A stretch of 64,000 bases of DNA from Xanthomonas arboricola pv. juglandis (GCF_001013475.1 NZ_JZEF01000006.1:310001-374000), one strand, 5' to 3'; shown: positions 44,558 to 54,511, numbered from the stretch's first letter. Numbers and translations: made by a program. The notes: generated by a model not told the origin, from the sequence alone.

Positions 44558-44782
44558 TTACGGGTTGCGGAAGCCCACACGCTCTTCGGCGCTCAGCGGC
44601 TTGCCGAGGGCATGGTACGAGGCGACCAGGGTGATCAGGGCGGTACCCAGCACGGTGTAGAAGCTCCACGACGTGGCCAGCACGTGCACCTGACCGAACA
44701 CCAGGGCGACCACGGCAGTGGCGGTGCACAGCACCATGGCCAGCAGCGACATCAGGAAAGGGATGGAGGGATCGAGCTTCAT
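44558..44782 (-). CDS. Small two-helix membrane protein
   Basis: A 74-residue protein with two hydrophobic helices (about residues 8-28 and 33-55) and a short polar tail (KPLSAEERVGFRNP). No family is recognised. The ATG at 44782 is preceded by no strong ribosome site. Reading further upstream would add a low-quality N-terminus, so I keep the short form. Confidence 0.55.
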   Translation of the reverse strand: MKLDPSIPFLMSLLAMVLCTATAVVALVFGQVHVLATSWSFYTVLGTALITLVASYHALGKPLSAEERVGFRNP

Positions 44783-45522
44783 GGTCCGGGGGTTCCAGTG
44801 TGCGATAGCGGAAGCATCGGCGTTCGCAGCGCTTTCTTGAACTGTTTTTTGCGGTTTTTCCAAACAAATTTCAAGCAAGTCAGCGCGCGCTCAGACTTAT
44901 GTCAAACCCTTGGCGCACAAAGGTTTGCACGTCAGGAGACTCCTGACGCAGTAGCGCAAAAATCACCACAACCGCCAGAGATCCAACGCGCCTGCGGCAG
45001 AAAACCGGCGGGGGCGATGGCTGCACTTTTCTGCGGGTCGTGGAGGCAAGTTGAGCAGGTCGGCGAGCCACTAGCCGATCCGGGAGCGACGATTCACTGC
45101 GCTCGGTGCACGATGGCTGACCTTCGAACCACGTCGGTGGTCATAGTCGCCAGTACGCACCAGTGGCGTCAGCGCGCGCGATGGGGCGCTGCAAGCGAGG
45201 CCGCCGAGACCCCGGGTATCGAGGTGCAGGACTCAGGCGATGGCGATCAGCGACTAACCAACGGTCACTGTGACGGAGCTGACGTCGCAACCACGTACAG
45301 CGCGTCGAAGATGGCCGAGCGCGAGGCGTGCAACCCGCCCGGATGGGGCCTACAGACGGCTGGCCGGTGGATAACGGTGCGGCACGCTGCAGCAAGCATC
45401 ACCGATGGCTCTCGCCTGCATCGATGGCCGGACTGGCACCTGCATCGGCCGCATGGCGCCTGTGCGAGCTTGCTGACGCCTGGCGTCACGCATGCCAGGC
45501 GCGCCACGCATGAGTGGCGCGC
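44783..45522. other. 740-bp gap without recognisable gene
   Basis: No coding frame has family features or a ribosome site. A perfect 9-bp hairpin CGTCAGGAG/CTCCTGACG lies at 44930-44948. The rest is GC-rich with many short frames in both directions and may be a decayed gene region. Confidence 0.6.
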
Positions 45523-46098
45523 TCAGCGCGCCGGGGACGTCGCAAACTCGCCGCGTTGCAGCTTGGTCACATCGTTGCCCTGCCCGTCCTTGAGGCTGAG
45601 GTCCGCGCCCTTGGCGGCCAGATCCTTGAGCACGTCGGTGCGCTGGAACAGCGCTGCGTACATCGCGGCGGTCTGGCCAGCGTTGTTGCGCTGATCCGGC
45701 GCGCAGTCGGCCTGCATCAGCCGCTTGGCGATACCCAGCTCGCCCTTGAAGATCGCGCCCATCAGAGCAGTGTTGCCGCGCTTGTCCTGCGCACAGGGGT
45801 CGGCGCCGGCGCTGAGCAACTGCTCCACTGCCGGGCGCTGGCCGTGGTAGGCCGCCAGGATCAGCGCCGTGTAGCCCTTCTCGTCACGGGTATTGAGGTC
45901 GTAGTGCGAGCGGATGAACTCGGCCAGCATGTCCTGCCGCCCTTCGCGTGCCGCGTCGAAGAAGTACTCGCGCAACTGCAGCTTGATCTGCGCCGGGTCT
46001 GCGGCGGCAGTGGTGGCGCTGGTGGACATCGGCGCGGGCGAGGCAGCATTGGCAGCCGCAGACAGGGTGCCAAGCATCAGAAACAACAGGGTGCGCAT
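45523..46098 (-). CDS. Periplasmic ankyrin-repeat protein (AnkB-like)
   Basis: A 191-residue protein with a signal (MRTLLFLMLGTLSAAANAA) and four ankyrin repeats (GYTALILAAYHGQRPAVEQL, GNTALMGAIFKGELGIAKRL, GQTAAMYAALFQRTDVLKDL, each about 33 residues). The gene follows katB on the same strand with a 56-base gap, as katB-ankB in Pseudomonas, where AnkB supports full KatB activity. A supporting role for the periplasmic catalase is the likely job here. Confidence 0.85.
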   Translation of the reverse strand: MRTLLFLMLGTLSAAANAASPAPMSTSATTAAADPAQIKLQLREYFFDAAREGRQDMLAEFIRSHYDLNTRDEKGYTALILAAYHGQRPAVEQLLSAGADPCAQDKRGNTALMGAIFKGELGIAKRLMQADCAPDQRNNAGQTAAMYAALFQRTDVLKDLAAKGADLSLKDGQGNDVTKLQRGEFATSPAR

Positions 46099-46154
46099 AT
46101 GGCTCTCCCGATAGCGAAACGGCACCGCGGCACAGCCGCGATGCCGTGGGTGGA

Positions 46155-47678
46155 TCAGTCCTGCAGGCTGGAGGCCAGCTGCTTGACCCGGGCCAGGTCG
46201 CCCTTGGCGACACGTGTCACGCCAGTGCCGTACTCGGGGTCGGCCTTGTACAGGAACGACAGCAGGAGGTGCTTGCTCTCGGTGTCGGTGGTGGCCAGCG
46301 ACTCGCCGAAACTCTGCACCAGATCGGCGCGATCCTTCTTGCTGTAGGACCGATACAGCTCACCGGCCTGCTTGAAGTTCTGCTCGCGGGTGATCTTGGC
46401 CTGCTGGGTAGTGCCCGACAGCGGCAATGCGCTGTAACGCGCAGCGGTATCCTGCGGACGCGGCTCCAGCCGGCTCGGCTCGTAGTTCACGCCGCTGGTG
46501 GTGTGGCCGTTATTGCCTTCGCCATCCTGGTTGCCGTTGTTGACGGCCACACGCGGACGGTTGACCGGCAGGTTCAGGCCATTGGCACCGATGCGATACA
46601 GCTGGGTGTCGGCGTAGGAAAAGATGCGGCCCTGCAGCAGACGATCTTCCGACGGCTCGATGCCCGGCACCAGGTTGGCCGGCGCCATCGCGACCTGCTC
46701 GGTTTCCTGGAAGAAGTTGTCGACGTTCTTGTTCAACACCATCTGGCCGACCTTCTGCTCCGGCACGTCCGGCCAGATCTTGGTGGCATCCAGCGGATCG
46801 AAATCGAACTTGGCCAGGTCTTCCGGCTTGAGCACCTGCACGTACAGGTCCCATTTCGGGAAGTCGCCCTTCTTGATCGCACCGACCAGATCGTTGGTCA
46901 GGTGGCTGTAGTCCTTGGCCTGGACGGCAGCGACCTGCTTGGGATCGAGGTTCTTGATGCCCTGCAGCGTCTTCCAGTGGAACTTGACGTAATGCACTTC
47001 GCCCTGGGCATTGACCAGCTTGTAGGCGTGCACGCCGTTGCCATCCATGAAGCGATAGCCGGCCGGCGTACCTTCGTTGGAGTACAGCAGGGTCAGCGTG
47101 CGGGTGCCTTCGGGCACGTGCGAGAAGAAATCGAAACGGCGCGAATCGTCGTCCAGGTTGGTGCGCGGATCCGGCTTGAACGCGTGGACCATGTCGGGGA
47201 ACTTGATCGCATCGCGGATGAAGAAGGTCGGGAAGTTGTTGCCGACCAGATCCCAGTTGCCTTCGCTGGTGTAGAACTTGGTGGCGAAGCCGTGCGGGTC
47301 GCGCAAGGTTTCCGGCGAGTGGTTGCCGTGCACCACCGAGGAAAAGCGCACGAAGACCGGGGTCTTTTCGCCGGCGCTGAACACCTTGGCCTTGGTCAGG
47401 CTGGACAGATCGGCGGTGGCGGTGAACTCGCCTTTGACGCCGGTGCCGCGTGCATGCACCACGCGCTCGGGGATGCGCTCGCGATCGAAGCGCTGCAGCT
47501 TCTGGATCAGCTGTACGTCCTGCAGCAGGGTCGGGCCATTGGCTCCGGCGGTCTGCGAATTCTGGTTATCACCGACCTTGGCGCCGTTGTCGCGGGTCAG
47601 AACGGATTGGGCGAAGACCGGCGGGGCGATCAGCGTCGGGGCTAGCAGGGCTAGCACCATGAGGGATCCAGGGCGCAT
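46155..47678 (-). CDS. katB: Periplasmic catalase KatB
   Basis: A 507-residue clade-3-type monofunctional catalase with a signal (MRPGSLMVLALLAPTLIAPP). Heme-site residues are visible: distal His in FVRFSSVVHG, Asn in DLVGNNFPTFF and proximal Tyr in RIFSYADTQLYR. The exported form disproportionates H2O2 in the periplasm. It heads the katB-ankyrin unit; an OxyR-like pattern is visible in the upstream region. Confidence 0.95.
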   Translation of the reverse strand: MRPGSLMVLALLAPTLIAPPVFAQSVLTRDNGAKVGDNQNSQTAGANGPTLLQDVQLIQKLQRFDRERIPERVVHARGTGVKGEFTATADLSSLTKAKVFSAGEKTPVFVRFSSVVHGNHSPETLRDPHGFATKFYTSEGNWDLVGNNFPTFFIRDAIKFPDMVHAFKPDPRTNLDDDSRRFDFFSHVPEGTRTLTLLYSNEGTPAGYRFMDGNGVHAYKLVNAQGEVHYVKFHWKTLQGIKNLDPKQVAAVQAKDYSHLTNDLVGAIKKGDFPKWDLYVQVLKPEDLAKFDFDPLDATKIWPDVPEQKVGQMVLNKNVDNFFQETEQVAMAPANLVPGIEPSEDRLLQGRIFSYADTQLYRIGANGLNLPVNRPRVAVNNGNQDGEGNNGHTTSGVNYEPSRLEPRPQDTAARYSALPLSGTTQQAKITREQNFKQAGELYRSYSKKDRADLVQSFGESLATTDTESKHLLLSFLYKADPEYGTGVTRVAKGDLARVKQLASSLQD

Positions 47679-48094
47679 GGCGTCAGCTCGTTTGAGGGAG
47701 CTGAATCATGGCCAGCGGACCGACGCGTGAGAAGTCGTTAGTTATGATCGCTGCGATAGGCTAACATGATGACGACTGCAGAGCGTGATATGCATCGCGT
47801 TACAAGGCGGTAGCACGTTGAAGATCACGCCGCTTATGCCGCGGATGCGGTGGCCAAGCTGATTCACAGCGACGCATGCAGCGCGTTGGCGACCGCAAGA
47901 ATACTGCAGTGCAGCAGATCGACAGGCTCACGAACCAGCAACAGCATGCGGTGAAAAACACGCGCAGGGCCGGGTGTCATTGCCTGGTGGAAACCAAGGC
48001 ACCCATACATCGCAACGTTTTCTTGATCCAGGTATGCACGCGCGACCCATGCGTTAAACAGTAGTCATCGCCTCGCACCTGGATCGCTCACGGT
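47679..48094. other. 416-bp upstream region of katB
   Basis: No gene is apparent. The katB promoter should lie in the first 150 bases, where an OxyR-like pattern is found at 47745-47770. Open frames in the rest have no family features. Confidence 0.55.
47745..47770 (-). promoter_or_regulatory. Possible OxyR site upstream of katB
   Basis: TGAT-N7-ATAG-N7-TGAT repeats with the 11-base period of OxyR boxes, about 70-90 bases upstream of the katB start. Only one tetramer is a perfect ATAG, so the match is partial. Confidence 0.3.
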
Positions 48095-48703
48095 TCAAAG
48101 ACCACCAGAACCGCCCTGTTCGTCAGGCAAACCGACGTCTGCCCGTCTGCGTGCCAGCTGCGCAGGATCCTCCAGCTCGAACAGGCTGCCGTCCGCCTTG
48201 CGCTGGGTACCGTAGCGCTGCGGCTTGCCCGACATGATCAGGTTGCGATCCACGAACAATGCCATGTCCGCGGTGCTGTAAGACCCGCGCGCCACTGCAA
48301 CCTCGATGCTCTTCAGGAAGCCATCGCGAAACGTGCGGTCAGTGGAGTGCTGCGCGACCAGGAAACCAGCATGCGCCCCGTCTTCGCCAACCGACGCGAC
48401 ATCGGGGAAGCCGAATTTCTCGATCAATGCAGACAGCGCAGCCTGGTTTTCCCGTTGCGACGCAACCAGACGCATTGCCATGTCTTTCGCTGCGCCTTGA
48501 TTGGCCTGCAGCTGTTACGCCGTGAAAGCACCACGAATCTGCTCACGGATCTTCTGATCGGCATCGGCCAGTGCCAGCAGCTGTTCGCGGTAAGAGGCGT
48601 TCATGCCTGGACGACCTTGCTGCAGAGTGCGATCGGCTCCGGCAATCGCCCATCCCGCAGTCGTCACCTGCCATAGCAGTACACCGAGCATCACTGTCTT
48701 CAT
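48095..48703 (-). pseudogene. DUF6624 gene broken by an in-frame stop codon
   Basis: The gene begins at ATG 48703 with a GGGAGGA site and signal peptide (MKTVMLGVLLWQVTTAGWA). After ALADADQKIREQIRGAFTA it meets TAA (48515-48517), and the same frame continues at once to give LQANQGAAKDMAMRLVASQR and FPDVASVGEDGAHAGFLVAQ, LFVDRNLIMSGKPQRYGTQR, the DUF6624 core. The reading frame does not shift; one base change in the TAA codon would restore a 202-residue protein. The downstream half alone has no ribosome site. Either a real nonsense mutation or a sequencing error. Confidence 0.75.
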
Positions 48704-48880
48704 CCGCAATCCTCCCGGATCTGAAAAGGTCACGACATCGCGTCGATAAAGCACGGCAGGGAAAGATACCGCTGCCATCGACACCACACGCGCAGCGACG
48801 GGCACGGTCATGCACCGCAAACGCGTGACAGCGGCACTCTGCGAGACGGGCATTTCATCCTCTCGACGGGACTGGCGCCG

Positions 48881-51013
48881 CTAACCAATCACCCGCTTGA
48901 ACGGCGGCAACGCGTCGATGATGCGTTTGCCGTAGCGACGTGTCAGCAGGCGCGAGTCGAGGATGATCACGCGGCCGTGGTCGCTGGAACTGCGGATCAA
49001 GCGGCCCGCGAACTGCGTGAGCGTGCGCAGCGCGTGCGGGATGGCGATCAGGTTGAAGGCGTTATGGCCGCGACTTTCCAGCCATTCGCTCAGGGTCGAG
49101 GTCTGCGGGTCGGTCGGCACCGCGAACGGCACCTGGGTGATGACCACCGTGGTGCAGGCATCGCCGGGCAGATCCAGGCCTTCGCCGAAGGAGTTCAAAC
49201 CGAACAGCACCGAGCCCTCGCTAGCGGCGATACGGCGCAGGTGTTCGGTGATCAGTTGCGACTTGTTGCCCTCGCCCTGCACCAGCACGCGGTTGCGTTG
49301 CGCCAGCGGCATCAGGTCGGCGACCTTTTCCATCTTCCAGCGCGAGGTGAACAGCACGATACTGCCCTTGGCGGTCCAGTCGAGTTCGCGCACCAGGTAA
49401 CGCGCAACTTCCTTCGGGTGGCCTTCGCGATCGTCTGGGGTGACCGGGAAATTGGGCACGATCAATTCGGCCTGATTGAGCAGGTCGAACGGTGAGGCCA
49501 GCGAGGCCATCTCGGCGTGATCGGGCAGGCCGTTGTCGATGGCGAACGATTGGAAATCGCCGCCGCCGGTGAGTGTGGCCGAGGTCATCACCACCGAATC
49601 CACTTCGTTCCAGATCATCGTGCGCAGCACCTGCGCAGCCGACACCGGCGAGCAATGGCAGATCAGATCGCCGTCGCGCGAGAGGGTGATCCAGCGCGCC
49701 ATCGGCGGCTGGCCTTCCTTGTCTTCGCGCCGCCAGCCGCTCCACAGATTGTGTTGCTGCTCGGCCATCTCCAGGGCCAGGCCGAGGCTGCGCTGCAGGC
49801 GTTCGCGCGCCGAGTCATCCTGCTTGCCCTTGGCGATCGCGCTGTGCGCGGCATGCACCCAGTTGAACAACGCGCGGGTTTCTTCGCCGAGTTCTTCGAT
49901 GGCCGGGCCCCATTGCGGCGGCAGCTTGCCGTTGGCCGCACGCCACAAGGGATCGCGCTCGCCGGGCTCGGGCTTCCACACGCGTTCGACCTCGGCGTGG
50001 AAGGCCTTGAGCAGCTTGGACACGCGCGCGGCCACCTCGATGGCCTCGTTGGGTAGCAGGTTGCCAATCTTGTCCTTGTCCACCGCGCGGTAGGCGGCGG
50101 CGATGAGGATCTGCAACCGGCCGGTGCGCTTGGCCATCTCGTCCAATGGCAGGTTGGCCGCGCCCTGGTCGATCGCCACGCCGGCGATGTGATGGCCTTC
50201 GTCGAGCACCAGCAGCATGTCGGCGGGCGGGGCGATCAAGGGCTGGCCATTCTCGGCATCGCCCAGCGACAGCGACGACAGCAGCAATGCATGGTTGGTG
50301 ACCACGATCTGCGCTTCGCGCACGTCGGTGCGCGCCTTCAGCACCGGGCATTGCGCGGCGTAGCTGCAGCGGCGACCGGCACAGCCGGAGGCCGGCGTGG
50401 TGATGCGCAGCCGCAGCGGCACCGAGACCTGCTCGGGCGCATCGTCCAGATCGCCGTTCCAGCTGCGCTCGGCGTAGGCCGTGGCCAGGCGCTTGGCCAG
50501 ATCCGCGTCGGCCGGGCTGAGCGGGCGGTCGTAGAGCACCTGCTCGTCGTCGAACATGCCTTCCTGGCTGGTTTCGCCCTGCAGCTCGGCGGCGTTGCGC
50601 GTGCACAGGTAGCGGGTGCGGCCCTTGGCCAGCGCGACCGTGGCCTCCAGCCCGGTGGCCTTGAGGAAGGCCGGGATGTCGCGCTCCACCAGCTGCGATT
50701 GCAGCGCCACGGTGCCGGTGCTGATCACCAGCTTCTTCTTGGTGGCCAGGGCGATCGGCACGCCGGCGGTGAGATAGCCCAGGCTCTTGCCGACACCGGT
50801 GGGCGCCTCGGCAATGCCGATGCCGCCGGAGGTGGCCAGCGCGCGCGAGACCAGGCCGATCATCTGGCTCTGCGCCCGCCGTGTGGCGAAGCCGGGCGTG
50901 TTGGCCTGCAGCTTGGCGTAGGCCTCGCGGATGCCGGCCTTGATCGGGTCGGTCAGAACACGCTGGGTGGGAACCGGCGCCGACGGCGCGGCCGGTGGGG
51001 CGACTTCATTCAT
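48881..51013 (-). CDS. dinG: DinG-type Fe-S helicase
   Basis: A 710-residue XPD/DinG superfamily 2 helicase. Walker A is EAPTGVGKS (near residue 75), the Fe-S cluster cysteines lie in RYLCTRN and SGCAGRRCSYAAQC, and the DEAH box reads VLDEGHH, with later motifs VVMTSATL and VQGEGNKSQLI. Its ATPase-driven 5'-3' unwinding acts on R-loops and replication or repair intermediates. The ATG at 51013 is used; the longer frame adds a low-quality N-terminus. Confidence 0.9.
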   Translation of the reverse strand: MNEVAPPAAPSAPVPTQRVLTDPIKAGIREAYAKLQANTPGFATRRAQSQMIGLVSRALATSGGIGIAEAPTGVGKSLGYLTAGVPIALATKKKLVISTGTVALQSQLVERDIPAFLKATGLEATVALAKGRTRYLCTRNAAELQGETSQEGMFDDEQVLYDRPLSPADADLAKRLATAYAERSWNGDLDDAPEQVSVPLRLRITTPASGCAGRRCSYAAQCPVLKARTDVREAQIVVTNHALLLSSLSLGDAENGQPLIAPPADMLLVLDEGHHIAGVAIDQGAANLPLDEMAKRTGRLQILIAAAYRAVDKDKIGNLLPNEAIEVAARVSKLLKAFHAEVERVWKPEPGERDPLWRAANGKLPPQWGPAIEELGEETRALFNWVHAAHSAIAKGKQDDSARERLQRSLGLALEMAEQQHNLWSGWRREDKEGQPPMARWITLSRDGDLICHCSPVSAAQVLRTMIWNEVDSVVMTSATLTGGGDFQSFAIDNGLPDHAEMASLASPFDLLNQAELIVPNFPVTPDDREGHPKEVARYLVRELDWTAKGSIVLFTSRWKMEKVADLMPLAQRNRVLVQGEGNKSQLITEHLRRIAASEGSVLFGLNSFGEGLDLPGDACTTVVITQVPFAVPTDPQTSTLSEWLESRGHNAFNLIAIPHALRTLTQFAGRLIRSSSDHGRVIILDSRLLTRRYGKRIIDALPPFKRVIG

Positions 51014-51268
51014 CGCGCTATTTTCGCACGGACCGGCGCAGCGCCTGCGACCGGCGTGGCACTCGGCTGAACGTGTTTGCTGGCGCGGGGCGGCGCCACC
51101 GCCAGCCTGGTCCCGGGTGCGCACGCTGCACGGCCACTGCATGCGTCGGATCCGCTCATCGCCGGCGGGCGCTGGCCGCAAGTTCTGACCCGGAGGGTCG
51201 CGCAATGGATGCCGGCCCAATCACCCTGCGCTGCCTGCAACGAGCAGGAAGCGTCGCTCCACGTTGTG

Positions 51269-51505
51269 TCAGCGGCCTTGTGTCCGCGACGGCCATGCAT
51301 GGCGCGCCCAGACCAGTCCGATGACCACCATTGCGACGCCCATCAGCAACATGCCGGCGCCCACGCCAGTGGGCCCGAAGCGTTCATACAGCAGGCCGCC
51401 GCGATTGACCGCAGCCAGCGCCTGCGGATGCAGCAGCGTCCACCCGCCCTGCCCGGCACTGACCAGCCCCACCACCACCAGCGCGATGGCTTTGAGCGGA
51501 ATCAT
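51269..51505 (-). CDS. Small two-helix membrane protein in the aroE unit
   Basis: A 78-residue protein with hydrophobic helices at about residues 3-22 and 45-68 and a basic C-terminal tail. It overlaps the stop of the preceding membrane protein gene by ATGA, so it belongs to the aroE transcript. No function is known. Confidence 0.65.
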   Translation of the reverse strand: MIPLKAIALVVVGLVSAGQGGWTLLHPQALAAVNRGGLLYERFGPTGVGAGMLLMGVAMVVIGLVWARHAWPSRTQGR

Positions 51506-51864
51506 GGGCGCGGGCCGGCGGCGGGCGGCACGCGTTGCAGGCTGCCTGCCAGCGTCCACACCAGCACGCCGATGCCCACGCCTTGCATCGCCATCAGCAC
51601 GAAGTGGGCGATGCTGGTCACCATGCTGATCTGACGCACATTGCCTTGCTGCAGCAACAGCATCGGAATCGCCTGGAAGGCAACCTCGGCAAACAAGCAG
51701 CCCAGCAGCAGCCAGAGCGCAGCCAGCCCGGCACGCCGCAAAGGGCTTTGCGAGGCACGCCACAGCAGAACCAGCCCGAGCAGCAACGCGATCAGCATCG
51801 GCACGCGCGACAGCAGGCTGGTGACCAGGGTCAGCAGGATATCGGTGGCGGTGACGCTGCCCAC
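51502..51864 (-). CDS. Four-helix membrane protein downstream of aroE
   Basis: A 120-residue integral membrane protein with four hydrophobic segments (LLTLVTSLLSRVPMLIALLL, GLAALWLLLGCLFAEVAF and further ones). It starts at a GTG one base past the aroE stop, so translation is coupled. No family is recognised. It sits between aroE and the 78-residue membrane gene. Confidence 0.6.
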   Translation of the reverse strand: MGSVTATDILLTLVTSLLSRVPMLIALLLGLVLLWRASQSPLRRAGLAALWLLLGCLFAEVAFQAIPMLLLQQGNVRQISMVTSIAHFVLMAMQGVGIGVLVWTLAGSLQRVPPAAGPRP

Positions 51865-51865
51865 C

Positions 51866-52717
51866 TCAGTCGGCACTGACCAGGAGGGCCTCGCGCGCGC
51901 GCAGTGCGGCGTAGACCGGGTCGGTGTCCGGGCGCACGCCGTGCCACAGCGCGAAACTCTCGGCGGCCTGCTCCACCAGCATGCCCAGGCCATCGACGGC
52001 GTAGCGGCATTGCGCCGCACGTGCCCAGGCCAGGAAGGCGATGGCGGTGGCGGCATAATTGAGATCGACCGCCGCGGTGAGGCTGTTGACCAGGCCCAGC
52101 GGCATGGCGAACGCGCCGGCGTCGCGATCGCGTCCAGCCGCAGTGGCATTGACGATCAGCTCGAAGTCGCCCAGATCGCGCAGGTCTTCGATGTAGCGCG
52201 AGACCACCCGCCCCGGCTCGCCGAGCGCATCGCACAAGGCATCGGCGCGCTCGGGCGAGCGGTTCACCACCACCATCTCGGTGATGCCCGCTTCCAGCAG
52301 CGCCGGCGCCACGCCGCGCGCGGCACCACCGGCGCCGAGCAGCAGCACGCGGCGACCGCGCAGATCCAGCCCGTGGCGGTCGGTGAGGTCGCGCACCAGA
52401 CCGGCGCCATCGGTGTTATCACCCTGCCACTGGCCGTCGTTGCGCACCAGCGTGTTGACCGCACCGGCCAGACGCGCGCGATCGCTCAGGCTGGCCGACA
52501 ACGCACAGGCGGCTTCCTTCAGCGGCAGGGTCACGTTTGCGCCCTTGCCGCCTTCGTCGGCGAAGCGCTCCAGCGCGGCAGTGAACGCCTCCGGCGGTGC
52601 GTCGATGGCGGTGTAGTCCAGCGCGATGCCGGTCTGCTTCCCGAAGTCGGCATGGATGGCCGGCGACAGCGAATGGGCGACGGGGTGACCGAACACGGCA
52701 TAACGGGATACGGGCAT
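51866..52717 (-). CDS. aroE: Shikimate dehydrogenase
   Basis: A 283-residue NADP-dependent dehydrogenase of the shikimate pathway. The N-terminal substrate-binding block is [20 protein letters not shown] and [12 protein letters not shown] (catalytic Lys/Asp context), and the Rossmann loop reads [14 protein letters not shown], with NRSPERA. It converts 3-dehydroshikimate to shikimate. Two small membrane genes follow on the same transcript. Confidence 0.95.
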   Translation of the reverse strand: MPVSRYAVFGHPVAHSLSPAIHADFGKQTGIALDYTAIDAPPEAFTAALERFADEGGKGANVTLPLKEAACALSASLSDRARLAGAVNTLVRNDGQWQGDNTDGAGLVRDLTDRHGLDLRGRRVLLLGAGGAARGVAPALLEAGITEMVVVNRSPERADALCDALGEPGRVVSRYIEDLRDLGDFELIVNATAAGRDRDAGAFAMPLGLVNSLTAAVDLNYAATAIAFLAWARAAQCRYAVDGLGMLVEQAAESFALWHGVRPDTDPVYAALRAREALLVSAD

Positions 52718-52769
52718 GAAACGCTCTCTGGTTGACTAGACTGTGCGCGACTTGAGGCAGGAACACCGC

Positions 52770-53651
52770 ATGCAACTTCGATGGACACTGCTCGCGCTGG
52801 CGGCAAGTTTACTCTGCGTCCCGGCCGCGTCGGGGCTTGCCGAATTCGGCATCGAAGGCATGGGCGTGGTCTCCACGCCGGCCAACGAAGCGCGCGCCAC
52901 GCTGAGTCCGGACGGGCAACGCATCGTCTGGGCCAGCGACCGCGCCGGCGGCACCGGGGGCTGGGATCTGTGGCAGGCCCGGTTGAATGGCGGGCGCTGG
53001 CAGAACGCAGAAGTGCTGCCGATCAACACCGCGCAGGACGAGACCTCCCCGCTGTTCAGTGCCGATGGCCGCTGGCTGCTGTTTGCCTCCAGCCGCCCTG
53101 GCGGTGCGGGCGGCGCCGACCTGTATCGCGCACCGGTGGATGCGCAGGGCCGGATCGGTGCGGTGCAATCGCTGGGCGCGGCGATCAACAGCCGCGGCGA
53201 CGAGCGCTCCCCGACACTGTCGCTGGACGGCACCCGCCTGCTGTTCGCCAGTAATGGCCACGGTGGCGCAGGCGGCATGGACATGTTCGTGGCGCGCTGG
53301 GATGGGCAGGCCTTCATCGCGCCGGTGCCATTGAGCGATATCAACAGCGCTGCCGACGAGCTGGATGCGGCCTGGCTTGGCGATGGACGGGGGCTGGTAT
53401 GGGCACGCGGCCGGCAGGATGGTCCCAGCCAGTTATTGCTGGCGACCTGCAACAACGGCCATTACACCGTGGGCCAGGCAGTGCCGCTGTCGTTCAACGG
53501 GCCGCAGGAACGCACCTTCGGTGCGGTGGTGGATGCGGCCAAGCCAGGCGAGTTGCTGGTGACCGGCAGTGCGCGCGCACCGCGTGCGGGGCAGCTGGAC
53601 ATCTACCGGATGAAGGCGCCGGCGGTGGAGGGGGATACGAGCTGCCGTTGA
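52770..53651 (+). CDS. Exported PD40 beta-propeller protein
   Basis: A 293-residue exported protein with a signal (MQLRWTLLALAASLLCVPAA) and several WD40-like PD40 repeats (ATLSPDGQRIVWASDRAGGT, SPLFSADGRWLLFASSRPGG, SPTLSLDGTRLLFASNGHGG). The family includes TolB-like periplasmic propellers. A GAGGCAGGAA site precedes the ATG at 52770. It is divergent from aroE and followed by a repeat-rich gap. Its partner is unknown. Confidence 0.8.
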   Translation: MQLRWTLLALAASLLCVPAASGLAEFGIEGMGVVSTPANEARATLSPDGQRIVWASDRAGGTGGWDLWQARLNGGRWQNAEVLPINTAQDETSPLFSADGRWLLFASSRPGGAGGADLYRAPVDAQGRIGAVQSLGAAINSRGDERSPTLSLDGTRLLFASNGHGGAGGMDMFVARWDGQAFIAPVPLSDINSAADELDAAWLGDGRGLVWARGRQDGPSQLLLATCNNGHYTVGQAVPLSFNGPQERTFGAVVDAAKPGELLVTGSARAPRAGQLDIYRMKAPAVEGDTSCR

Positions 53652-53819
53652 GGATGGGTGGGTGCGCAGACCCTTGCCAAGGGGCTGCTGGGAATACTAC
53701 TTCACGCCAAGCTGCTGCAGAGCGGATGATCTGGGTCCTCGCTGCAGGGTTGCTGATCTGCTGTTTGGCTGCACGAGGTCTGACTGCATGGCTGCTGATC
53801 TGAGGCTTGGTCGCAGGGC

Positions 53820-53921
53820 CCTTGCCCGCCCACCATCGCAGGACACGCCGCAAGTACGTCCTTGTAGGCTCTTACGCGGCATCCATACCGCGTAAGGTCC
53901 CGCGACGGTGAGCGGGCAAGG
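53820..53921. repeat. Nested palindromic repeat of about 100 bp
   Basis: Outer arms CCTTGCCCGCCCACC and its near-complement (53820-53839 and 53902-53921, 18 of 20 paired) enclose an inner 9-bp stem CTTACGCGG/CCGCGTAAG (53871-53879, 53888-53896). The inner loop reads like the core GCGGCATCCAT of the copies at 24301 and 54225. It matches Xanthomonas repeats as I remember them. Confidence 0.75.
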
Positions 53922-54184
53922 ACCAGTCGGGATGGTCGGTGTGCATGGTCAGAAGCGGGAGCGGCAGCCTGCGGTCAGATGCAGCGGTGGTTGCATGATC
54001 CTTGTGATCTGGCAGACGTGGTCTGATTTCCAAAACTTTCCGTCGAAGGCGGGCAGCAGGTGAATTGGGTTTGCCCCCTATCGCTAATAGTCATCCACAC
54101 ATGGATACAAGCAGCCAGGCCACTGCGTTAAGTCGTCTCGCTTAAGTCATCTCGCTTTTTTGCAGTTCCATCAGCGCACGACCA

Positions 54185-54330
54185 ACTTGGCAGGCGTGAT
54201 GTCCTTACCGGTTCCGGGACCCTTGGCGGCATGGATGCCGCCAAGGAGCCTCCATGGACGGATTCACGGCGTGTCCCGGAGGTGGTGAGGGCATCGCGCC
54301 CTCGACCAACCAGGCTCTCAACTGCATCCA
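54185..54330 (+). repeat. GGCGGCATGGATGCCGCC repeat, copy B
   Basis: The hairpin GGCGGCATGGATGCCGCC sits at 54225-54242 and is followed by GCCTCCATGGACGGATTC and CGGCGTGTC, matching copy A at 24260-24400 across the hairpin and flanks. A 60-70-codon frame beginning in the hairpin runs through it but is not believed to be a gene. Confidence 0.75.
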
Positions 54331-54511
54331 GCAAAATGCAGCCAACAAATACCACTTTGCTCACCGCAAGGCAGGCGCGGTCGATGCTCGGAAACAGCAT
54401 GTCCAAGTCGTTTACTTTGGTTCTTCCGAAACTTCCAAATCCCGCCTGACGACTGCGCGCTAGATTTTTTGTTAGCGCTCCAACGCAGCCATGCAGTGGC
54501 CATGACCGCGC

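Larger units (their letters stand above)
53652..54511. other. 860-bp repeat-rich gap
   Basis: It contains a nested palindrome (53820-53921), a 14-bp tandem duplication of TTAAGTCGTCTCGC at 54128-54155, and copy B of the GGCATGGATGCC repeat. A 25-codon open frame with an all-hydrophobic product at 53726-53803 is noted but unsupported. No real gene is seen. Confidence 0.65.

Noticed and set aside
47876-48064. 62-codon frame in the katB upstream gap
   Set aside because: There is no ribosome site or family feature, and the composition fits non-coding DNA.
53726-53803. 25-codon frame encoding an all-hydrophobic peptide
   Set aside because: It resembles a small membrane toxin, but there is no good ribosome site and the region consists of GCTGCTGATCTG-type repeats.
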